This document shows, piece after piece, positions 63,241-64,000 of a stretch of 64,000 nucleotides of DNA (the stretch's first letter is position 1; each line of letters starts with the position of its first letter). Source of the stretch: Apostichopus japonicus (taxonomy: Eukaryota > Echinodermata > Holothuroidea > Aspidochirotida > Stichopodidae); the NCBI RefSeq assembly GCF_037975245.1, contig NC_092563.1, positions 3,233,001-3,297,000 of the forward strand. Reading direction: 5' to 3'. The notes under the pieces are model-generated. The model saw only the letters and a program-made list of their open reading frames with translations, was not told the DNA's origin and ran no database searches. The position numbers were made by a program, and so were the translations under genes.

Positions 63241-64000
63241 CCTATTAACTCTTTCAATTTCATTGCTACCCTCGGGATGATTAAACAGCAGAAAAGTGAT
63301 GTTTCATATTATGTTCTCATAAATAACTTTCATTTTCATTACATGTAAATTACAGACTATTATCGGTCACAATCTCTTCTGGGAATCGATTCCATGTAAA
63401 TATGGTTGTAAGTACATTGATATCATCTGATGCAGTAACATTCGCCAGGAGTTGGCAAGGGAACTGGTTACATAGAACTGGTTGTCATGGTTTTGACAAA
63501 AGGGCGCAGTCCTTAGTCATTTGCATACAATATCATCCATCCTGGGCTACAAGTAATATTGGCACAAATCTTTGGCAGTTTCGTTCTTACGATACCCCGA
63601 TGACTTTCGTGTGCAAAATTAACAACCTTAGAAATTAAAAGTAAAGGAATAACTAATCTCTTCCTTGAAAATAAACATCATAGTGATAGTCAGACTATCA
63701 CAAACTCGGTAGAATGGTAATAACTCCTCAGATAATTCTTTAGTGGGTTTTGGCCACCTAGATAATTTGAACTTTCTAACTCCCGCCAGAACGGAGTCTG
63801 TTTCTACTATAAACTTGAAAATATACTGTTATTTCCAGCCTATTAACAAAGATGGCAACCAGTCATGGAGGAGATGAGATCTGAAACTCCATGGATTGCC
63901 CTCTTGTTAATATTGTATTCTCATTCTCCTTGATCATTAATTAACTACAAATTACTACTGAAAATTAAATTTGAAGGGAGACAGTTTTGCAATCACAATG
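63241..64000. other. Non-coding stretch to the window end
   Basis: AT-rich. The open frame at 63402-63638 has no recognised domain or splice signals. Nothing else is supported. Confidence 0.45.

Overview
This window is animal nuclear DNA and is gene-poor. It has spliced exons with consensus splice sites, tRNA-derived SINEs, decayed non-LTR retrotransposons, many AT microsatellites, a minisatellite of about 2.7 kb and many small DNA transposons. A marine invertebrate deuterostome such as an echinoderm would fit the gene and repeat content, but nothing here fixes the species. No bacterial, viral, CRISPR or operon-like features were found.

Only three stretches look like host genes. (1) Two minus-strand exons (49351-49493 and 48098-48221) encode the last 88 residues of glucose-6-phosphate isomerase. 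They have matching phases and clean splice sites; earlier exons were not found in the 14.5 kb to the right. (2) A compact, intronless 111-residue PLAC8/cornifelin-family Cys-rich protein lies at 18317-18652 (+). (3) A probable 3'-terminal coding exon at 7848-8030 (+) encodes a basic, NLS-like C-terminus of an unrecognised protein.

The best-supported content is a dense set of short non-autonomous hAT-like DNA transposons. Eleven copies fall into six terminal-inverted-repeat families, called A to F here. Eight copies have exact 8-bp target-site duplications, and three are nested in other copies. Layout: B with A nested inside (1719-3422), F (14187-15175), D (28951-29616, 31709-32277, 34230-34891, 55630-56764), E (42788-43172), A with C nested inside (43456-44546), and C nested in the last D copy. 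A GC-rich 31-bp module recurs six times in families A, C and D, each time about 45-80 bp from a TIR-like end.

Other repeats are two 5'-truncated non-LTR retrotransposons (6505-7505 and 36455-38215, both minus), SINEs (21608-21906 minus; 62988-63240 plus; inverted fragments at 42101-42420), a dispersed AGGTCA-rich repeat carrying perfect DR1 nuclear-receptor sites, a foldback element (57811-58427), several near-perfect palindromes and a 67-bp minisatellite with higher-order structure (50961-53680). Long one-strand G or C homopolymers occur throughout. Stretches not listed are AT-rich non-coding DNA in which I see nothing supportable.
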